From contig JAOUOT010000006.1 of assembly GCA_029880265.1 (NCBI GenBank), positions 62,001 through 126,000 of the forward strand: a stretch of 64,000 nt of DNA, read 5' to 3'. Below, piece after piece: positions 34,759-44,696 of this stretch (position 1 is the stretch's first letter; each line of letters starts with the position of its first letter). The DNA is from Spirochaetia bacterium. GTDB taxonomy: Bacteria; Spirochaetota; Leptospiria; Turneriellales; JAOUOS01. The notes under the pieces are model-generated. The model ran no database searches, was not told the origin of the DNA, and worked only from the letters and a program-made list of their open reading frames with translations. A program made the position numbers and the translations under genes.

Positions 34759-35832
34759 ATGAGAAAAATCTTTAAAATAATTCTTTTTAGCCTGCTTTCA
34801 TTGTTTGCTTTTCTATTCATTCTTGTACGCGTTACGACATACCACCCGAACGATGTTGAAAAGATGCAGGTATTTTGCGGCGAGAATGCGCCAATTATTG
34901 AAAAGAATAAGAAACTTAAGGTTCTTTCATGGAACATACAGTTTTTAGCGGGAAAAAACTATATCTTCTTTTTTGACGAAAAAGATAACGCGGGCCCCCA
35001 TGAAATGCCCCTTAAAAAAGATATTGAAAGTACCCTCAAAGAAGTTGCCAGAGTAATAAAAAACGAGAATCCCGATATTATTCTGCTGCAAGAGGTCGAT
35101 GAAAACGCTAAAAGAACTTACTATGAAGATCAGCTAAAAAGAATTCTTGAGCTTTTACCGCAATACAAATGCCATAGCTCGGCTCTGTACTGGCAGGCGT
35201 CTTATGTGCCGCATCCTCGAATAAACGGACGCGTTGGCATGAAATTAAGCGTTATTTCAAAATATAAAATAAAAAACGCGATAAGGCATCAGCTCGTGAA
35301 AATGCCGGCCGATTTTGTTTCAAGTAATTTTCAGTTAAAAAGAGCCGTTCTTCAAACTAATTTTGAGGTTAAAGACTCAAACGATTTTATTGTATTTAAC
35401 ACCCATTTTGACGCTTTTGCCCAGGGATCAAATACGATGGAAAGGCAGGTTGAACAAACAAAAAAGCTTCTGATGAAAACTTCAAAAGAAAATAAACCCT
35501 GGCTCATTGGGGGCGATTTTAATTTATTAGCGACAAAATCGGCCTATGAAAGACTGCAGGAATCTCAAAAATTTTTATACAAACCCGAATCAGAGTTGAA
35601 AGGTTTTTTTGATAATTTTAATTCGGCGCCTTCTTTGCAAGAAATTGAAGGCAAAGATTATCAAAAATGGTACACGCATTTTCCTAACGATTCTGACGCT
35701 ACAAAACCCGACAGAACCATTGACTATATTTTCTATTCAAAAGAGATAAAATCATTGAATCATCATGTAAGGCAACACGACGCCTTAAAAATCAGCGATC
35801 ATTTTCCCGTTATAATGGAATTTCAACTTTAA
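34759..35832 (+). CDS. Membrane-anchored endonuclease/exonuclease/phosphatase-fold hydrolase
   Basis: 357 residues. An N-terminal hydrophobic segment (~6-26) should anchor it to the membrane. The EEP domain (~50-357) has the complete motif set: LSWNIQF, LLQEVD, NTHFDAF, GGDFNLL, and near the end RTIDYIF and SDHFPV. This fold covers nucleases, inositol-polyphosphate phosphatases and sphingomyelinases, so the substrate is open. The membrane anchor and the lack of DNA-repair features argue for a periplasmic phosphodiesterase acting on lipids or nucleotides. A weak hairpin at 35852-35866 separates it from the convergent cyclase gene. Confidence 0.85.
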   Translation: MRKIFKIILFSLLSLFAFLFILVRVTTYHPNDVEKMQVFCGENAPIIEKNKKLKVLSWNIQFLAGKNYIFFFDEKDNAGPHEMPLKKDIESTLKEVARVIKNENPDIILLQEVDENAKRTYYEDQLKRILELLPQYKCHSSALYWQASYVPHPRINGRVGMKLSVISKYKIKNAIRHQLVKMPADFVSSNFQLKRAVLQTNFEVKDSNDFIVFNTHFDAFAQGSNTMERQVEQTKKLLMKTSKENKPWLIGGDFNLLATKSAYERLQESQKFLYKPESELKGFFDNFNSAPSLQEIEGKDYQKWYTHFPNDSDATKPDRTIDYIFYSKEIKSLNHHVRQHDALKISDHFPVIMEFQL

Positions 35833-35851
35833 TGATGAATTAAATAAACTG

Positions 35852-35866
35852 AGGTTTTTTAAACCT
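35852..35866. terminator. Small hairpin between convergent genes
   Basis: AGGTTT, TTT loop, AAACCT: a 6-bp stem 20 bases after the hydrolase stop and just before the end of the convergent cyclase gene. Too short to be a strong terminator on its own. Confidence 0.3.
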
Positions 35867-35871
35867 GTAAA

Positions 35872-37743
35872 TCAAGCGCCTACTTTTTCTTTATCAAGAG
35901 AATTTATTTCATTCTGGTCTTTTAGCAGGCTAAAAAACTTTGATTTTAATTCTGTATTTTTTGTATTTATTAATATTGATTCGACGGGCCATGAGGCCAG
36001 GTTTATTCTTTTATTAGCAAAAAGCTGCGCTACCAGGCTTTTTAAAAAATTTTCGTTAATACCTTCTTTATAAGATAAAAAATTGAATCCGAATTTTATA
36101 TTTTTATTTTCTTTTAATTCATATCTCCATACATTTTCCATCTGTTTTACGAGTTCTTCTATTTTTGGGGCGTCAAAATTTTTATTAATATCTATAACAA
36201 TCATTTTATTGTCTTTTTTTATCTGGTAAGCCGAAAGGTCTTTCTTTTCATTTTCTAATTCCTGAGATTTTTTGTCTGACTTTTCTCTTTCTTGATCAGA
36301 TATTTTTTCTTTTGATTTTATTTTCTTTATTTGCGAACTTTGCAATGTTGTCTTAAGCGCATTTTCAAAATTCTCTGACTTATCATAGGGAACTATCACT
36401 TTAATTCCCATTTTCTCAAGACGATATATCGATTCTTGACGCACGTCTTCGGCGGCGTATATCATGATATTTTTTTCTTTGCCCATACTTTTTAATATAT
36501 TGCTAATCTTTGGAATTTCTTCAATACCGGCCGAGGGTCCTATTAACATATTGTCAAACTCAACCTGAGCTTCTCTTTCTAGTTGTTTTTCGTTTTCAAC
36601 AATCGTTATTTCTTTAACGCCCATTCTTCGCAGTCTAAATTTTATATCTTCGCGAATATCGTTTGATTTTTCATAAATTAAAACCCGTTTTGCCATGGTC
36701 AGTTTTTGAGGCTGAAATTTGTATAGGGCCAAAGGTTTTTTCTTGCCTTTTACATACATTGTTTCTATTTGATCGAATAACAATGAAAGCTTGCCTAAAT
36801 TTGACAGGCACGAACCCGAAATCCATATTTCGTCAGGGGGAGTTAAAGACTGTATTCTAGAGGCGATATTGACATTGTCTCCGATAACGGTATAATCTTT
36901 ACGATATTCGGCCCCTAAATCTCCCATGATTACCCATCCGCTGTTTAACCCTACGTGTATTTTTATTGTTTCGCCGTATTTTTTCTTTAACTGCGCGTTT
37001 ATAAGGGGCAGATCTTTTAGTATAATATCGGTCACGCATCTTACCGCTTTTTCAGTATTATCAAAAACTAAAAGCATGGCGTCTCCGATAAATTTGCTGA
37101 TATCGCCCTCGTATTCTTTAATGGTATCGTATATTCTCTGGTAAAAAAAGTTTAATATGCTTATAACAATCAAAGGCTCATACTTCTCTGATAATGTAGT
37201 GAATCCCACAATATCAATGAAAGCAATGGTTTTATATCGCTTAATCGCCGTCAATACGTCATTTTGCGCATTTGAAACGGATGAATTAATGTAAACCATG
37301 GCGGTATCTGAAATATATTTTCCCATAGATTTTTGCAATTGCATTAACTGCATTTTCTGTTTTATAGAAGTTCCCGTAATATAGCTTTCAACGATACCGA
37401 TCATATTTTGATTTTCATCAAATAAAGGCGACACGATGCACTCTACGGGAAATTTTAATCCGTTGCCGTTATCGACATTTATCGTATAATTAAAATCTTT
37501 TTTATGATTTAGAGAAAAGATAGCGGGAATTTTACTTGGATGTCTTAAATTTTCAGGAAAATGCGGCAGTATAAGATTTGCGTATGGCTTTCCGATTAAG
37601 TTTCTGCTATGCTCGCCAAAAATGCATACCGCCTTGTGATTAATGTAGTTTATATTTAAATCTGTATCAATAAGGCATATACCCGTATTCATCTTATTTA
37701 ACACAGCCGAACATGAGATTTTCATATACAATATTGTACACAA
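35872..37743 (-). CDS. PAS-domain class III cyclase with degenerate receiver-like domain
   Basis: 623 residues (or six fewer, from the ATG at 37725). A PAS domain (~10-115, TGICLIDTDLNINYIN) is followed by a class III nucleotide cyclase domain (~165-340) with metal sites FIDIVGF and FIGDAMLLVF and the end pattern YTVIGDNVNIASR. Next is a receiver-like domain (~350-465) lacking the usual acidic pocket and phosphoacceptor (LIYEKSND; NMLIGPS), a Lys/Glu linker (~470-510) and a C-terminal ~100-residue domain that I do not recognise. It is soluble and should make cAMP or cGMP. The receiver-like part is probably a protein-interaction module. Confidence 0.88.
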   Translation of the reverse strand: MCTILYMKISCSAVLNKMNTGICLIDTDLNINYINHKAVCIFGEHSRNLIGKPYANLILPHFPENLRHPSKIPAIFSLNHKKDFNYTINVDNGNGLKFPVECIVSPLFDENQNMIGIVESYITGTSIKQKMQLMQLQKSMGKYISDTAMVYINSSVSNAQNDVLTAIKRYKTIAFIDIVGFTTLSEKYEPLIVISILNFFYQRIYDTIKEYEGDISKFIGDAMLLVFDNTEKAVRCVTDIILKDLPLINAQLKKKYGETIKIHVGLNSGWVIMGDLGAEYRKDYTVIGDNVNIASRIQSLTPPDEIWISGSCLSNLGKLSLLFDQIETMYVKGKKKPLALYKFQPQKLTMAKRVLIYEKSNDIREDIKFRLRRMGVKEITIVENEKQLEREAQVEFDNMLIGPSAGIEEIPKISNILKSMGKEKNIMIYAAEDVRQESIYRLEKMGIKVIVPYDKSENFENALKTTLQSSQIKKIKSKEKISDQEREKSDKKSQELENEKKDLSAYQIKKDNKMIVIDINKNFDAPKIEELVKQMENVWRYELKENKNIKFGFNFLSYKEGINENFLKSLVAQLFANKRINLASWPVESILINTKNTELKSKFFSLLKDQNEINSLDKEKVGA

Positions 37744-37786
37744 ATCTTCCTTTTTGTTCTACAAAATCTTTGATAATTAATTTTTT

Positions 37787-38728
37787 TTATGTTATCATTG
37801 ATATATTTTTCTTTAAGCCCTCAATTTTTCGGCGTTTTAACGGGCTTCCGTTTAGGCTATCGTCGCTTAAACCCGAAAAGTCGCCTTCTGCCAGAGCCAT
37901 AGAAATCTTGGTCGGGTAGAAATCGTCGTCTTCATTGAAAAGCGGCTTTTTGTTATAGGGGCAAACAACCTGACAGATATCGCACCCGAATATATAGCGG
38001 TGCTTTTTTGATTTTACTAACTTCAATTCTTCTCTTTCTTCGATAGTTCTGTAAGAAACGCACTTTTCGGCCTCAATACATCCGTCAATATCAATGGCCG
38101 CGGTAGGGCAGGCTTTTACGCATTTAACACAGTTTTGACAGTATTTTTCAATATCCCGAGCGGGGGATATTTCTTCTTCTCTTATATTTTGTTTATAATC
38201 GACAGGCAGTTCTTTTTCCATCAAATAAAAGACGAGAAGAAAAAAACTGCCGTAATGCTCATGTATTAAAAGCCCGTTTTTACCGATAAAACCGAGATTG
38301 GCCCGCCTTGCGGTATATTTTTCGGGCAAAGGCGTAGAGTCGACCACTGCCCTTCCTTCGCTGAATTTCTGGCATATCTTTGCCATTTTCTTTTTTAAGA
38401 CATTATGATAATCTCTGCCCCATGCGTACCGGGCGATTTTATATTTATGCGCCTTGAGAGCTTCTAATGTTTTGCTGTTTAAATAAAAATAAGAAGCCGC
38501 TACAATACTTTTTGTTTGCGGATAAATATTTCGTATATCAAATTTTGCTTCGGTATTTCGAAGATAGATGAGATTTGCTTCTTTTTTATCTGAAAGATAC
38601 TTTAAGTAAAAATGTTTAAAAGCTTCAGATACTTCAAAATAAGGCAGAAACGATATATTCTGAAACCCCTCTTCTTGCAAATGGATTTCTATTTGTTCAA
38701 GTTGGTTTTTGGTTAAATTTTCGCTCAA
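37787..38728 (-). CDS. queG: Epoxyqueuosine reductase
   Basis: 313 residues, with TTG as the only reasonable start. The catalytic region VVDSTPLPEKYTARRANLGFIGKN is the QueG signature with its conserved Asp. Two 4Fe-4S clusters are bound by CQNCVKCVKACP and, further on, CDICQVVCP. It is shorter than forms with a C-terminal HEAT-like domain, as in many bacteria. It performs the last step of queuosine biosynthesis in tRNA, using cobalamin. No other que genes are nearby. The next gene upstream, mtnP, is on the same strand after an 87-base gap. Confidence 0.95.
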   Translation of the reverse strand: MSENLTKNQLEQIEIHLQEEGFQNISFLPYFEVSEAFKHFYLKYLSDKKEANLIYLRNTEAKFDIRNIYPQTKSIVAASYFYLNSKTLEALKAHKYKIARYAWGRDYHNVLKKKMAKICQKFSEGRAVVDSTPLPEKYTARRANLGFIGKNGLLIHEHYGSFFLLVFYLMEKELPVDYKQNIREEEISPARDIEKYCQNCVKCVKACPTAAIDIDGCIEAEKCVSYRTIEEREELKLVKSKKHRYIFGCDICQVVCPYNKKPLFNEDDDFYPTKISMALAEGDFSGLSDDSLNGSPLKRRKIEGLKKNISMIT

Positions 38729-38815
38729 ATTATATTTTTTTTATCTTCAACATCCTGTTTCATCATGTTAATCTTGTCTACTTTTAAAATCTTTAATAAA
38801 AACTCATAAATTACC

Positions 38816-39703
38816 CTAGAAATACCCCGGCAGTACCTTATTTAATTTCTCGCGTGTCGCCTGCGGGCGGCTTGTTTCTGCCGTTATAATACTGTATTTA
38901 ACCGCATTTTTACAAGAACAGTCGCGCTCTGACATTTTAGCAAATTCAGGAATAAAGGTTTTCAATAGCTTTGTCGCCTTTTCTGAATTGTCTTTGACTA
39001 TTTTTAATATTTCTTCAACCGTAATCGCTTCGTGCGACTCGCGCCATGAATCGTAGTCTGTAGACATGCATACCATTTGATAGCAAATTTCAAGCTCGCG
39101 CGCCAGTTTTGCTTCGGGCAGTACCGTCATATTTATAAGCCCCGCACCTATCTGGTTTTGATAGAAAATAGATTCGGCTCTGGTTGAAAAAGCGGGGCCT
39201 TCCATGCAGACGACCGTTTCGTCGACATGATGTTTTATGCCGGTTTTCTTAAGGCATGCTTCAAGAGAATCTGCAATTCTGCCGCAAAAAGGGTCTCCAA
39301 ACGAGACATGAACGACGACCCCTTCGCCGTAATAAGTATCGTCTCTATGGCGGGTTCTGTCAAATATCTGCCCCGGCAGCGCGAAATCTCCCGGCGGTAT
39401 TTCTTCTTTTAATGAACCGACCGAAGAAAACGAAACGATTTGATCAACGCCTAACATTTTAAGAGCCGCTAAATTCGCTTTATGAGGTATTTCAGAAGGC
39501 GATAAAAAATGTCCCCTTCCATGACGGGGAAGAAACGCTATGCTTACAGGTCTTACGTCTGTTTCATATTCTGCCAGTATAATTTCGTCTGACGGCTTTC
39601 CCCAGGGCGTATCTATGAAAACCTTCTCTTTTACGTTAATGCCCGGAATCTCGTATAACCCGGTGCCTCCTATGATTCCCAGTTCAGCTTTTTGTTCTCT
39701 CAT
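38816..39703 (-). CDS. mtnP: S-methyl-5'-thioadenosine phosphorylase
   Basis: 295 residues of the PNP/MTAP family. GIIGGTGLY holds the phosphate loop, LPRHGRGH is the conserved RHG(R)GH motif, NMTVLPEAKLARE and MSTDYDSW are typical of MTAP over guanosine/inosine phosphorylase. It cleaves methylthioadenosine, a by-product of polyamine synthesis, into adenine and methylthioribose-1-phosphate. The start has a strong AAGGAG nine bases upstream. No other methionine-salvage gene is adjacent. It follows pepA on the same strand after 23 bases. Confidence 0.93.
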   Translation of the reverse strand: MREQKAELGIIGGTGLYEIPGINVKEKVFIDTPWGKPSDEIILAEYETDVRPVSIAFLPRHGRGHFLSPSEIPHKANLAALKMLGVDQIVSFSSVGSLKEEIPPGDFALPGQIFDRTRHRDDTYYGEGVVVHVSFGDPFCGRIADSLEACLKKTGIKHHVDETVVCMEGPAFSTRAESIFYQNQIGAGLINMTVLPEAKLARELEICYQMVCMSTDYDSWRESHEAITVEEILKIVKDNSEKATKLLKTFIPEFAKMSERDCSCKNAVKYSIITAETSRPQATREKLNKVLPGYF

Positions 39704-39726
39704 TTTTTTTATCTCCTTAATATTAA

Positions 39727-41244
39727 TTAATTAGAACTCATATCTTCAGCGATTTGAGCCAGAAGTCTTACCCCGTAACCGGTTGCCTCTTTTGAGTATA
39801 CATTGTAACCGCTTTTTAAGATATCTACGCCCGCTACGTCAAGATGCGCCCAAACCGTTTCTTTTTCTAAGAATAAAGACAAGAAACATGCCGCGCTTGA
39901 AGCCCCGCCGTATCTGCCGCCGATATTATTGTGATCGGCAATATCAGATTTCAACTCTTCTGTAAAAAGACGACTCATGGGCAGCCGCCATACCGGCTCT
40001 AGCGATTTTTTTGACGAATTTTCTATGACAGATATCGCTTTATCATGATAAGAAAAAAGACCGGCGTAATATGTTCCCAGGGCAATCATACACGAACCCG
40101 TCAAAGTAGCTACGTCTAGTATCATATCTGGCTTATATTCTTTTTCTACATGCGTTAAAACATCGCCTAAGACAAGTCTTCCCTCTGCGTCGGTGTTTTG
40201 CACCTCGATTGTCAGACCTTTTAACGACTTATAAACATCCCCCGGCTTAAACGCGCTTCCTGAGGGCATATTTTCAACGACGCCGACGGCGCCAATGACT
40301 CTGGTTTTCAATTTTAACTCAGAAGCGGCGGCAACGGCGTGAATAACGGCGGCCGCCCCCGACATATCCATTTTCATTTCATGCATATCAGAGCTCGGTT
40401 TTATTGAAATACCGCCCGAATCAAAGGTGACCCCCTTGCCCACAAAAGCAACTACGGGCGTATCTTTAGAAGCCGCCTTCGGAACATATTCTAAAACAAT
40501 CATTCTAGGTTTTTGAACGGAGCCCTGGCATACGGCTAAAATTCCGCCGGCTCCCATTTTCTTAAGCTGCGCCTCGTCAAATACCTTGATTGACAAGCCA
40601 TACTGTTTAGCCATTTGTCTTGTGCGCTCTTCCATTGTTTCGGGGTTCAAATAATTACCCGGAAGAGCCTGAATTTGTCTCATTCCGTTTATGTGATTTA
40701 TTAATTTAAGATATTTGTCTGTTTGCTTTTGGTATTCTGAATGATTCTTTTTTTCGGCAATAATGACGATTTCTTTTAATTTATTGTTTTCTGAAGATGG
40801 TTTTTTCTTCAACAAATCGACAGAATACGAAGAAACGCCGAATGCTGTTATTAATAAATTCGTTATTTGAGCGATTGAAAATATATCGTAAATCTCGTCG
40901 GGAAAACTTATCTGCGCGCTTTCATAGGCGCCTGTAACCTTTTGGGCGGTTTTCAAAAACGTATCGCCAAGACTGTTATCGTCTATTTCTTTTTGAGAGC
41001 CAAGACCGATATAGAAGATTCCCGGAGATTGGGCAATTTCAGCGGCGGCGGCTTTAAAATGAGGTAGTTCTTTTAAAATCGGTTTTTTCTCTTTCGATTT
41101 TTCGTTTTCTTCAGAGCTAAATATAAATTGTATCTTAAACCCGTCTTTTTTTACCAGGTCTGATACTTGAAAGCTTAAATTGTGTATGGGATATTCAAGC
41201 CACTTCTTATCGTTGTTTTTTGAGTTTTCTTTCTTTTTTGCCAT
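39727..41244 (-). CDS. pepA: Leucyl aminopeptidase (M17 family)
   Basis: 505 residues. The C-terminal catalytic domain has the metal site VGKGVTFDSGGISIKPS, MKMDMSGAAAV and the M17 signature NTDAEGRLVLGD. The N-terminal domain is variable, as usual for the family. It removes N-terminal residues from peptides and in some bacteria also binds DNA. It is the first gene of a probable pepA-mtnP(-queG) run and is divergent from ppdK, with 200 bases between them. Confidence 0.95.
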   Translation of the reverse strand: MAKKKENSKNNDKKWLEYPIHNLSFQVSDLVKKDGFKIQFIFSSEENEKSKEKKPILKELPHFKAAAAEIAQSPGIFYIGLGSQKEIDDNSLGDTFLKTAQKVTGAYESAQISFPDEIYDIFSIAQITNLLITAFGVSSYSVDLLKKKPSSENNKLKEIVIIAEKKNHSEYQKQTDKYLKLINHINGMRQIQALPGNYLNPETMEERTRQMAKQYGLSIKVFDEAQLKKMGAGGILAVCQGSVQKPRMIVLEYVPKAASKDTPVVAFVGKGVTFDSGGISIKPSSDMHEMKMDMSGAAAVIHAVAAASELKLKTRVIGAVGVVENMPSGSAFKPGDVYKSLKGLTIEVQNTDAEGRLVLGDVLTHVEKEYKPDMILDVATLTGSCMIALGTYYAGLFSYHDKAISVIENSSKKSLEPVWRLPMSRLFTEELKSDIADHNNIGGRYGGASSAACFLSLFLEKETVWAHLDVAGVDILKSGYNVYSKEATGYGVRLLAQIAEDMSSN

Positions 41245-41444
41245 GAGTCAAAAATTGATTTTCAGCTCGCCCGCCAACTATTTTTCTTACTTAAATTTTT
41301 CGTTAAAAAAAACTGAAAACATGCTTTTCAATTTGAGTATAATATATAATGTCACCCTTTAAGAATCTCGTACGGAACAATAATATTAAGAAAGTCAAAT
41401 AAAAAAATCACAACAAACGGAATATAAATATACAGGAGAATACA

Positions 41445-44162
41445 ATGTCAAAAAAATATGTTTATTTTTTTGGAAACCAAAAAGCCGAAGGTAACGCTAC
41501 GCAAAAAAATCTACTTGGGGGCAAAGGCGCAAATCTTGCCGAAATGACAAATTTAGGCATACCCGTACCCCCCGGTTTCACCATATCTACAGAAGTATGT
41601 ACGCACTTTTATGAGCATGGAAATACATATCCTATCGAACTAAAAGAACAAATTAACGAAAAGATAAGCGAACTTGAAAAAACAACCGGCAAAATCTTCG
41701 GAGACGATAAAAATCCTCTTCTGGTTTCAGTGCGGTCAGGCGGCGCGGTTTCTATGCCAGGTATGATGGATACTGTATTAAATCTCGGTTTAAACGATAA
41801 CTCGATAAAAGGCTTAATCGAACAAACCGGTAACGAACGTTTTGCCTATGATTCATATCGGCGTTTCATACAAATGTTTTCAAACGTAGTTTACAATATG
41901 GACCATCATAAATTTGAAAATATTCTTGAGGCCCAGAAAAAAGCGGCAAACGTTACGGACGATACGGAGCTTAGCGCCGACGATTTGAAAATAATTGTCG
42001 AAGAATATAAGAAAATATTTAAATCTGAAAAATCAATGGAATTCCCCCAGGAACCGCAAAAACAATTAGAAGAGTCGATTAACGCCGTTTTTGCCTCATG
42101 GATGAACCCAAGGGCCAATACCTATCGAAACCTTAACAACATATCGCATTCTCTTGGCACGGCCGTAAATGTTCAATCTATGGTTTTCGGAAACATGGGT
42201 GACGATTGCGGCACCGGCGTTGGTTTTACGAGAAATCCGGCTACCGGTGAAAACATATTTTTTGGCGAATTTTTAATGAACGCTCAGGGAGAAGACGTAG
42301 TTGCGGGCATTCGAACCCCTTTAACTATTGATAAGCTTGAAAACATTCTTCCACATGCGTATAAAGAACTTTTAGACATAGCGCAAACGCTTGAAAAGCA
42401 TTATAAAGATATGCAGGATATTGAATTTACCATTGAAAAAGAAAAATTATATCTGCTGCAGACAAGAAGCGGTAAAAGAACAAGCTTTGCCGCCTTTCGC
42501 GTCGCTTACGACATGGTCAAAGAAGAGTTAATTGATGAGAAAAGAGCGCTGATGCTAATTGATCCCAATTCGCTGCCTTCTTTGCTGGCAAAGATTTTTG
42601 ACGCCGAAGAAAAGCAAAAAGCCCTTGAAAACGGAGCATACATCGGCAAAGGACTTGCCGCCGGCCCTGGGGCCGCTTCGGGTAAAATTGTTCTTAGCGC
42701 CGAGAAGGCTGTAGAACTTAAGAAAAATAACGAGAGCGTAATATTGGTAAGACACGAAACTTCGCCCGAAGATATAGCGGGCATGCACTCTGCAGAGGGA
42801 ATTTTAACCTCAAAAGGGGGTATGACAAGCCATGCCGCCGTTGTGGCCAGAGGTATGAATAAACCGTGTATTGTCGGATGTTCCGATCTTGAAGTCAATT
42901 ACGAAGATAGAACGATTACCTGCAGACAAAATGACGGAAACAGCGTAACCTTAAAAGAAAACGATTGGTTATCTATTGACGGGTTTACCGGCGAAATTTT
43001 GGGTAAAAAGATAAACACCATTTCTAGCGAAATAGAACAGGTTTTCGTTGATAAAAACAAAACTATTGAAAGCAGCCGATTGGCCCAGGAATATAAACAC
43101 ATTATGGAATGGACCGATAAATTCGCGAGACTTAAAGTTCGGGCCAATTCTGATACCCCTTATGATTCGGCCGTCGCCAGAAGTTACGGCGCGCAAGGTA
43201 TAGGATTATGCAGAACGGAACACATGTTTTTCGACAGCGGAAGAATTTCAGCAATGCGCGAAATGATATTATCGTCTGATAAAGAAGGCAGAAAAAACGC
43301 TTTAAATAAACTATTGCCTTTTCAAAAGCAAGACTTCATTGATATATTTAAAGAGATGAAGGGGCTGCCGGTTACCATAAGGCTTCTTGACCCGCCATTG
43401 CATGAGTTTTTACCGCATGATAAAGACGCATTGAAAGAATTAGCCGACACGCTGGGGAAAACCGAAAAAGAGATAAAAAACAGAATGGATGAAATAGCCG
43501 AGTTAAATCCCATGCTTGGTCACAGAGGCTGCCGATTAGGAATATCTTATCCCGAAATAACCGAAATGCAAACAAGGGCCATCATTGAAGCCGCTTGCGA
43601 GGCAAAAAAAGAAGGTATCGAAGTGCTACCTGAAATAATGGTTCCTTTAGTGGGAAATTATAAAGAACTTGCTAATCAGGAAAAGGTGATTCGAGAGACT
43701 GCAGATAATATAATGAAAGAACAAAATATGCAAATTGAATATCTTTTAGGTACCATGATTGAAGTTCCCAGAGCCGCCATAACGGCAGACGAGATTGCCA
43801 GACATGCCGAATTTTTCAGTTTTGGAACAAACGATTTGACGCAAATGGGAGCCGGCTTCTCAAGAGACGATTCAGGAAATTTCTTGCCCGAATATATTGC
43901 AAAAGGAATTTATGAAAATGATCCTTTTGCCGTATTAGACCAAAACGGAATCGGCAAATTAATGGAAATTGCGGTTGAGAAAGGCCAGAAAACCCGTGAA
44001 AATATAAAGCTTGGTATATGCGGCGAGCATGGAGGAGAGCCTCTCTCTGTCAAATTTTGCCATAAATTAGGATTAAATTACGTATCTTGCAGCCCATATA
44101 GGGTACCTGTAGCGAGATTAGCGGCGGCTCAGGCTGCTATAAGCGAAACATCAAAAAGCTAA
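41445..44162 (+). CDS. ppdK: Pyruvate, phosphate dikinase
   Basis: 905 residues, normal length. N-terminal ATP-grasp domain (NLLGGKGANLAEM near the start), central phosphohistidine domain with GGMTSHAAVVARGM, and C-terminal TIM barrel with GTNDLTQ and the IKLGICGEHGGEP motif. It interconverts pyruvate, ATP and phosphate with PEP, AMP and pyrophosphate. In anaerobes and spirochaetes this often serves glycolysis with pyrophosphate. A good SD (CAGGAG) precedes the ATG. lptC starts eight bases after its stop, probably in the same operon. Confidence 0.97.
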   Translation: MSKKYVYFFGNQKAEGNATQKNLLGGKGANLAEMTNLGIPVPPGFTISTEVCTHFYEHGNTYPIELKEQINEKISELEKTTGKIFGDDKNPLLVSVRSGGAVSMPGMMDTVLNLGLNDNSIKGLIEQTGNERFAYDSYRRFIQMFSNVVYNMDHHKFENILEAQKKAANVTDDTELSADDLKIIVEEYKKIFKSEKSMEFPQEPQKQLEESINAVFASWMNPRANTYRNLNNISHSLGTAVNVQSMVFGNMGDDCGTGVGFTRNPATGENIFFGEFLMNAQGEDVVAGIRTPLTIDKLENILPHAYKELLDIAQTLEKHYKDMQDIEFTIEKEKLYLLQTRSGKRTSFAAFRVAYDMVKEELIDEKRALMLIDPNSLPSLLAKIFDAEEKQKALENGAYIGKGLAAGPGAASGKIVLSAEKAVELKKNNESVILVRHETSPEDIAGMHSAEGILTSKGGMTSHAAVVARGMNKPCIVGCSDLEVNYEDRTITCRQNDGNSVTLKENDWLSIDGFTGEILGKKINTISSEIEQVFVDKNKTIESSRLAQEYKHIMEWTDKFARLKVRANSDTPYDSAVARSYGAQGIGLCRTEHMFFDSGRISAMREMILSSDKEGRKNALNKLLPFQKQDFIDIFKEMKGLPVTIRLLDPPLHEFLPHDKDALKELADTLGKTEKEIKNRMDEIAELNPMLGHRGCRLGISYPEITEMQTRAIIEAACEAKKEGIEVLPEIMVPLVGNYKELANQEKVIRETADNIMKEQNMQIEYLLGTMIEVPRAAITADEIARHAEFFSFGTNDLTQMGAGFSRDDSGNFLPEYIAKGIYENDPFAVLDQNGIGKLMEIAVEKGQKTRENIKLGICGEHGGEPLSVKFCHKLGLNYVSCSPYRVPVARLAAAQAAISETSKS

Positions 44163-44169
44163 AGTTTTT

Positions 44170-44694
44170 GTGAAAATAACCTATGTAGTTCTTTCGTTAT
44201 TCATCATTTTCTCATGCGGAAAGAAATCGGGTTTTTATTCCGTAAAAGGCGAACCAGATAAAGAAAAAGGAGCCGATCTTGTAATTAGAAACTTTTCGGC
44301 TCAAGGATATCGCATAAAAGAACCTCTATGGGATCTATACGCCAAAGAAGCTTACTTGATTTATCCTAAAAATTTGATTAAAATTCATAAAATCGCATTA
44401 ACTCTATATCAAGACAACTCGCCTGTTTATTTAACCGCTTCAAACGGCGTTTTATTTCAAAAAAGACAATTGCTTACTCTGGCGGGAAGAGTAATGGTAA
44501 CGGGAGCCGAGGGCAAAAGACTTGAAACAGAATCTCTAACCTGGGATGAAAAAGAAAAAAAGCTCTATACAGATGACGATGTTAAAATCACTTTTTTAGA
44601 AGGCGATATTCTTGAAGGCAAAGGCTTAATAGCAGACAGCCGTCTTAACAAAATAACCATTAAAAAAGGAAAATTGTTCCATCCGCCCGAATAA
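44170..44694 (+). CDS. lptC: LptC-like lipopolysaccharide transport protein
   Basis: 174 residues with a GTG start. The signal peptide ends at Cys16 in FIIFSCGKK, suggesting a lipoprotein, whereas E. coli LptC keeps a membrane helix. The rest has the repeated beta-strand pattern of LptC/OstA-type jellyrolls: WDLYAKEAYLIYP, LYQDNSPVYLTASNG, RVMVTGAEGKRLETESLTWD. It would carry LPS in the periplasm, implying an LPS-type outer membrane. Spirochaetes differ on this: Leptospira have LPS, Treponema and Borrelia do not. It overlaps nothing and is 2 bases from murJ. Confidence 0.8.
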   Translation: MKITYVVLSLFIIFSCGKKSGFYSVKGEPDKEKGADLVIRNFSAQGYRIKEPLWDLYAKEAYLIYPKNLIKIHKIALTLYQDNSPVYLTASNGVLFQKRQLLTLAGRVMVTGAEGKRLETESLTWDEKEKKLYTDDDVKITFLEGDILEGKGLIADSRLNKITIKKGKLFHPPE

Positions 44695-44696
44695 AT

